A stretch of 16,451 nucleotides of DNA, taken from positions 1-16,451 of the forward strand of contig CAYNYF010000093.1 in the NCBI GenBank assembly GCA_964401385.1, read 5' to 3'. The position numbers and the translations under genes were made by a program. Source of the DNA: CAYNYF01 sp964401385 (GTDB lineage Bacteria > Planctomycetota > Phycisphaerae > SM23-33). Of this stretch, positions 13,535-16,451 are shown in pieces. The notes beneath the pieces were generated by a model, which saw only the letters and a list, made by a program, of their open reading frames with translations, was not told the DNA's origin and did no database searches. Each line of letters opens with the position of its first letter. Within the stretch, counting starts at the first letter, position 1.

Positions 13535-14218
13535 CTATTCCCTGGGCATCGACTCGATCGCCTCGTCGTTGCCGACCACCAGCAGCAGGTCCTCGGCCTC
13601 GAGTTGGCTGTCGGGCAGGGGGGTGACGATGACGTACCTTCCCTCGGGCTTGCCCTTGTTGCCCTTGAGCCGGCGGATGGCCACCACGTTGACCTTGTGC
13701 TTCTTGCGGATGTTGAGCTGCTCGAGGGTCTTTCCCGCCCAGGAGCCGGGGGTGCGGATCTGGACGAGGGAGTACTCGTCGCCCAGATCGATCTTCTCCA
13801 TGACCTGGGGCATGGTCAGGCGGCTGCTCCAGCGGGCGGCGGCTTCGGCCTCGGGGTTGATGATGGCGTCGGCGCCGATGCGGGAGAGGATTTCGGCCCG
13901 GGCCCGGGTGGTGGCCCGGCTGATGACCCGGGGCACGCCGAGCTGCTTGAGAATGGACGTGGCCAGGGCGCAGGCCTCGAAGGCGCCGCCGATGCCGACG
14001 ACGGCGACGTCGACCTTGTCGATGCCCTGCGCGACCAGTGCCTGCTCGTCGGTGGTGTCGAGCACGACGGCCAGCGTGACGTCGTCGCGGATTTCCTCGA
14101 CCAGCTCCGGCCGCCAGTCGATGGCGATGACCTCGGCCCCGGCCGCCGCCAGCCCGCGCGCCAGCCGCATGCCGAACCGACCCAGCCCGATGACTGCGAA
14201 ACGTCGTGCGTGGTTCAT
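13535..14218 (-). CDS. ktrA: KtrA/TrkA-type K+ transport regulatory subunit
   Basis: 227 residues, the cytosolic RCK subunit that gates KtrB/TrkH by binding nucleotide (ATP/ADP or NAD(H)). RCK_N spans about 5-130: the Rossmann loop GLGRFG (11-16), acidic Asp34 at the end of the second strand (VIAID), LDTTDEQAL (53-61), VVGIGG (73-78) and RVISRATT (97-104). RCK_C (TrkA_C) spans about 137-224 with LNIRKKHKVNVVAIRR and LEAEDLLLVVGNDEAI. Family length is about 215-225, so it is complete. The ATG overlaps the stop of the transporter gene by four bases on the minus strand, the usual arrangement of a Ktr operon with the membrane subunit first. A single RCK repeat favours KtrA over the two-repeat TrkA of proteobacteria. 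Confidence 0.95.
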   Translation of the reverse strand: MNHARRFAVIGLGRFGMRLARGLAAAGAEVIAIDWRPELVEEIRDDVTLAVVLDTTDEQALVAQGIDKVDVAVVGIGGAFEACALATSILKQLGVPRVISRATTRARAEILSRIGADAIINPEAEAAARWSSRLTMPQVMEKIDLGDEYSLVQIRTPGSWAGKTLEQLNIRKKHKVNVVAIRRLKGNKGKPEGRYVIVTPLPDSQLEAEDLLLVVGNDEAIESMPRE

Positions 14219-16422
14219 CCCAGCACCACCTCTTCAGTCGGATACGCGTACCGCGCCGGACGCAAACGCATCGTCAGCGCCATCAGCATCGTCAGCGGCC
14301 CCAGCCGCCCGATGAACATGCCGGCTATGATCACGTATTTGCCGAAGGTCGTCAAACTCCCTGTCACCCCGCAGGAAAGGCCCACCGTGCCGCAGGCGCT
14401 GCACGCCTCGAAGAACAGTTGGATGAAGGTCGGCTCCTGGCCGGTGGCGGCGAGCCTCCGCCCGTACATGGTCACGCACAGCAGCAGCGTGATGATCATC
14501 ACCAGGGACAGGTACAGCCCGGCCAGGGTGACGGCCTTGCGGATGAACGGCTCGGCGATCGTTCGCCGGAAGCCCTCGACGCTTTGCCGTCGGCGCAGCA
14601 TGCTCCAGATCGTCAGCACCAGCACCGCGACGGTGACGGTCTTGAGCCCCCCGGCGGTGCCGGCGGGCGAGCCGCCGACGATCATCAGCAGGCACATCCA
14701 CAGCTTTCCGCCCGGGGAGAGGCTGTCCATCCGGAAGGTGTTGAAGCCGGCGGTCCTGGCCGTGATCGACTGGAAAATCGCCTTCTGCGCCCGCTGGCCG
14801 GCGCCGCCCTCGAGCAGCCTCGGGCCCGCCCCGTCGAGGTGGGGATTGTCCTGGTATTTCTGCGGGTGGCCGAAGGTCTGGCCCGGGTGGCTGGCCTGCT
14901 CGATCACCACCAGTGCCAAGGCGCCAGCGACCACCAGGCCCACCGACGTGGTCAGCACCAGCCGGCTGTGGAGTGTCAGCGACCGGGTGGCGGACCGGCC
15001 GCGGCCCAGCATCCGCATCAGAGCGGTCCGGGCGAACCGGGTAACGTCGTACAGCACCGGAAAGCCCAGCCCGCCCAGGAAGATCAGCGGTGCCATCACC
15101 CCGATCACCTGCCAGTGCCTGGTGAGTACCTCGCTCTCCAGGCTGTTGGGCTGGAGGGAGAAGCCGGCGTTGCAGAAGGCGCTGACGGCGTGGAACGCCG
15201 TGCGGAAGGTGGCCCGCCCGGCGCCGGCGGTCTGGGCGTAGTCGCGCCACATCGGGTACATGATGGCCGCGCCCACCAGCTCCATGCTCAGGGCGGCCAC
15301 CACGGCGAACTTCACCATTCGGGTGATCTGCCCGATGCCGCCGCTCTCGGCCAGGGCGCGCTCGGCCAGGAGGCTCTCGCGAATGCTTAACTGCCGCCCG
15401 GCCAGCAGGGCGAAAACGGTGCCGAAGACCATGATCCCCAGCCCGCCCAACTGGATCAGCGTCAGGATCACCACCTGCCCGAAGGTCGTGTACTCCGTGG
15501 CCGTGTCGCGGACCAGCAGCCCGGTGACGCAGGTGGCGCTGGTGCCGGTGAAGAGGGCGTCGACGAAGCCGACCGGCGTGCTGGCGATCATGACGGGGAC
15601 GGTCGTTTTCCGGCGGGGCTGGACGGGCCCGCCGCGGACCTCCAGTTGCGGGCGGCGGTACACGGTGAACTCGGCCGTTCTGGCCGGCGTCAGGGCGAGC
15701 TGGCGATTGCGCAGCTCCGCGGCGCTGCGGACGGGGGCGCCGTCCACGGCCACAATGAAATCGTCGTCTTTGATGCCGGCCTCGTCGGCGGCCGTCCCCC
15801 GTTTCACGCCCATCACGAGCGCGCCGTCGGTGTGCGGCACCATGTACAGGTCGGCGAGGTTCTCGGGCACGTTCCGGACCTGCACGCCCACGGGGTCGGC
15901 CGGCGCCGCCCGCGGAAGCATCAGCAGCCCCGTGCCGAACAGGATCGCCACCGCGAAACCCCCGATCAGCACCCACATGGGGTGGATGCCGCTGCCGGCG
16001 ACCTTGATCTGAAAGCCCACCAGCCGCGTCACCAGCACCGCCAGGATGTACACCTGGGTGATGACCACGTACATGGCCGCGACCGACAGCAGCCTGAAGT
16101 GGAGCTTGCGGGTGTAGACCGCGACGGCCACCGCGGCGGCGATGGCGATCAGGGAAAAGTCCAGCCAGTTGTGGCGGAGATACTGCCGGCGCCGGAGGGT
16201 CAGCCCCAGGTGCAGCAGGCGATCGATCACGAACACCGCCAAGACGCACGCCTGGATGACGTGCAGCAGCCCGCGCGACACCGGCAGCGGCTCGTAGAAG
16301 CCGTACTCCAGCGCCAGCGCCGAGATGGCCACCGCGGCCGCGACCGCCACCAGCGCGTCACAGCCGCTCAGGAGCCGGCGGCGAAGCTGGAAGGGCCGGA
16401 CGGGTTGCTCGTTGCCGTTCAT
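14215..16422 (-). CDS. ktrB: KtrB/TrkH K+ transporter with inserted PDZ domain and extra N-terminal helices
   Basis: 735 residues; KtrB is usually about 450. It forms the inner-membrane K+ (with Na+ or H+) pathway with KtrA. The four selectivity loops are TGTSATCVTG (292-301), VSAFCNAG (413-420), ITARTAG (553-559) and CSACGTVGL (674-682), each with the filter Gly. The gate-region Gly-rich stretch IVGGSPAGTAGGLKT (581-595) is present. Extras: (a) four hydrophobic helices at about 23-40, 52-70, 88-103 and 112-134 before the first core helix (149-170); (b) a PDZ domain at about 187-262 (GALVMGVKRGTAADEAGIKD, then DFIVAVDGAPVRSAAELR) between that core helix and the first pore loop, hence predicted on the outer side; and (c) a hydrophilic segment at 509-545 (SHPGQTFGHPQKYQDNPHLDG). 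ATG 16422 has no strong ribosome site. The stop overlaps the ktrA start. Confidence 0.93.
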   Translation of the reverse strand: MNGNEQPVRPFQLRRRLLSGCDALVAVAAAVAISALALEYGFYEPLPVSRGLLHVIQACVLAVFVIDRLLHLGLTLRRRQYLRHNWLDFSLIAIAAAVAVAVYTRKLHFRLLSVAAMYVVITQVYILAVLVTRLVGFQIKVAGSGIHPMWVLIGGFAVAILFGTGLLMLPRAAPADPVGVQVRNVPENLADLYMVPHTDGALVMGVKRGTAADEAGIKDDDFIVAVDGAPVRSAAELRNRQLALTPARTAEFTVYRRPQLEVRGGPVQPRRKTTVPVMIASTPVGFVDALFTGTSATCVTGLLVRDTATEYTTFGQVVILTLIQLGGLGIMVFGTVFALLAGRQLSIRESLLAERALAESGGIGQITRMVKFAVVAALSMELVGAAIMYPMWRDYAQTAGAGRATFRTAFHAVSAFCNAGFSLQPNSLESEVLTRHWQVIGVMAPLIFLGGLGFPVLYDVTRFARTALMRMLGRGRSATRSLTLHSRLVLTTSVGLVVAGALALVVIEQASHPGQTFGHPQKYQDNPHLDGAGPRLLEGGAGQRAQKAIFQSITARTAGFNTFRMDSLSPGGKLWMCLLMIVGGSPAGTAGGLKTVTVAVLVLTIWSMLRRRQSVEGFRRTIAEPFIRKAVTLAGLYLSLVMIITLLLCVTMYGRRLAATGQEPTFIQLFFEACSACGTVGLSCGVTGSLTTFGKYVIIAGMFIGRLGPLTMLMALTMRLRPARYAYPTEEVVLG

Positions 16423-16451
16423 GCCGGGCGGCGAACCTCACTGGGCGTCCT

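Noticed and set aside
13604..15241. Long plus-strand frames opposite ktrA and ktrB
   Set aside because: They are shadows of the K+ transporter operon, whose RCK and filter motifs are unmistakable. A further minus-strand frame at 14234-16249 is an Arg/Gly-rich out-of-frame copy of ktrB.
16423..16451. Possible end of a further gene upstream of ktrB (a TGA on the minus strand)
   Set aside because: Only 29 nt remain in the window, too little to assign a frame.

Overview
The window is a GC-rich bacterial chromosome fragment (roughly two-thirds G+C by eye) with densely packed genes and strong third-position GC. A planctomycete of the Phycisphaerae or a related uncultured lineage fits best. The reasons are an FG-GAP/VCBS propeller protein of a type common there, a large secreted transglutaminase-like protein, a threonylcarbamoyl-AMP synthase/phosphatase fusion, and intergenic repeats of the 'attacacgaattacacgaa' kind. 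This placement is inference; there is no rRNA, tRNA or CRISPR array in the window.

Layout. (1) 2-5979, plus strand: the C-terminal half of Lon protease; a three-helix membrane protein of unknown function; a DinG/YoaA-type iron-sulfur helicase coupled to it by an ATGA overlap; and a cytoplasm-predicted FG-GAP propeller protein with its own candidate promoter. (2) 5980-7760: a gene-poor, repeat-rich stretch with an AT-richer insert (about 6250-6930) carrying a two-gene, overlapping HicB/HicA-like module on the minus strand under a near-perfect sigma-70 promoter. (3) 7761-8501 plus: a two-helix membrane protein. It faces, across a large inverted repeat, a minus-strand pair made of an exported transglutaminase-like protein (11414-9126) and a four-helix membrane protein (9094-8669). 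(4) 11415-11893: an intergenic region crowded with hairpins that ends in a candidate promoter. (5) 11894-13488 plus: a TsaC/Sua5-LMW phosphatase fusion overlapping rpiB. This is the same order as Bacillus ywlC-ywlE-ywlF, and the phosphatase loop carries the Thr associated with phosphoarginine specificity. (6) 16422-13535 minus: a KtrB/TrkH-type K+ transporter overlapping its KtrA/TrkA regulatory subunit.

Most unusual points. The K+ transporter carries an HtrA-like PDZ domain inserted just before its first selectivity filter, plus four extra N-terminal helices with some resemblance to a voltage-sensor fold. The tRNA-modification enzyme is fused to a probable protein-arginine phosphatase. The HicBA-like pair sits in a compositionally foreign island, and its HicA-like partner lacks the usual catalytic histidine. 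Several intergenic regions are built from palindromes and dispersed repeats.
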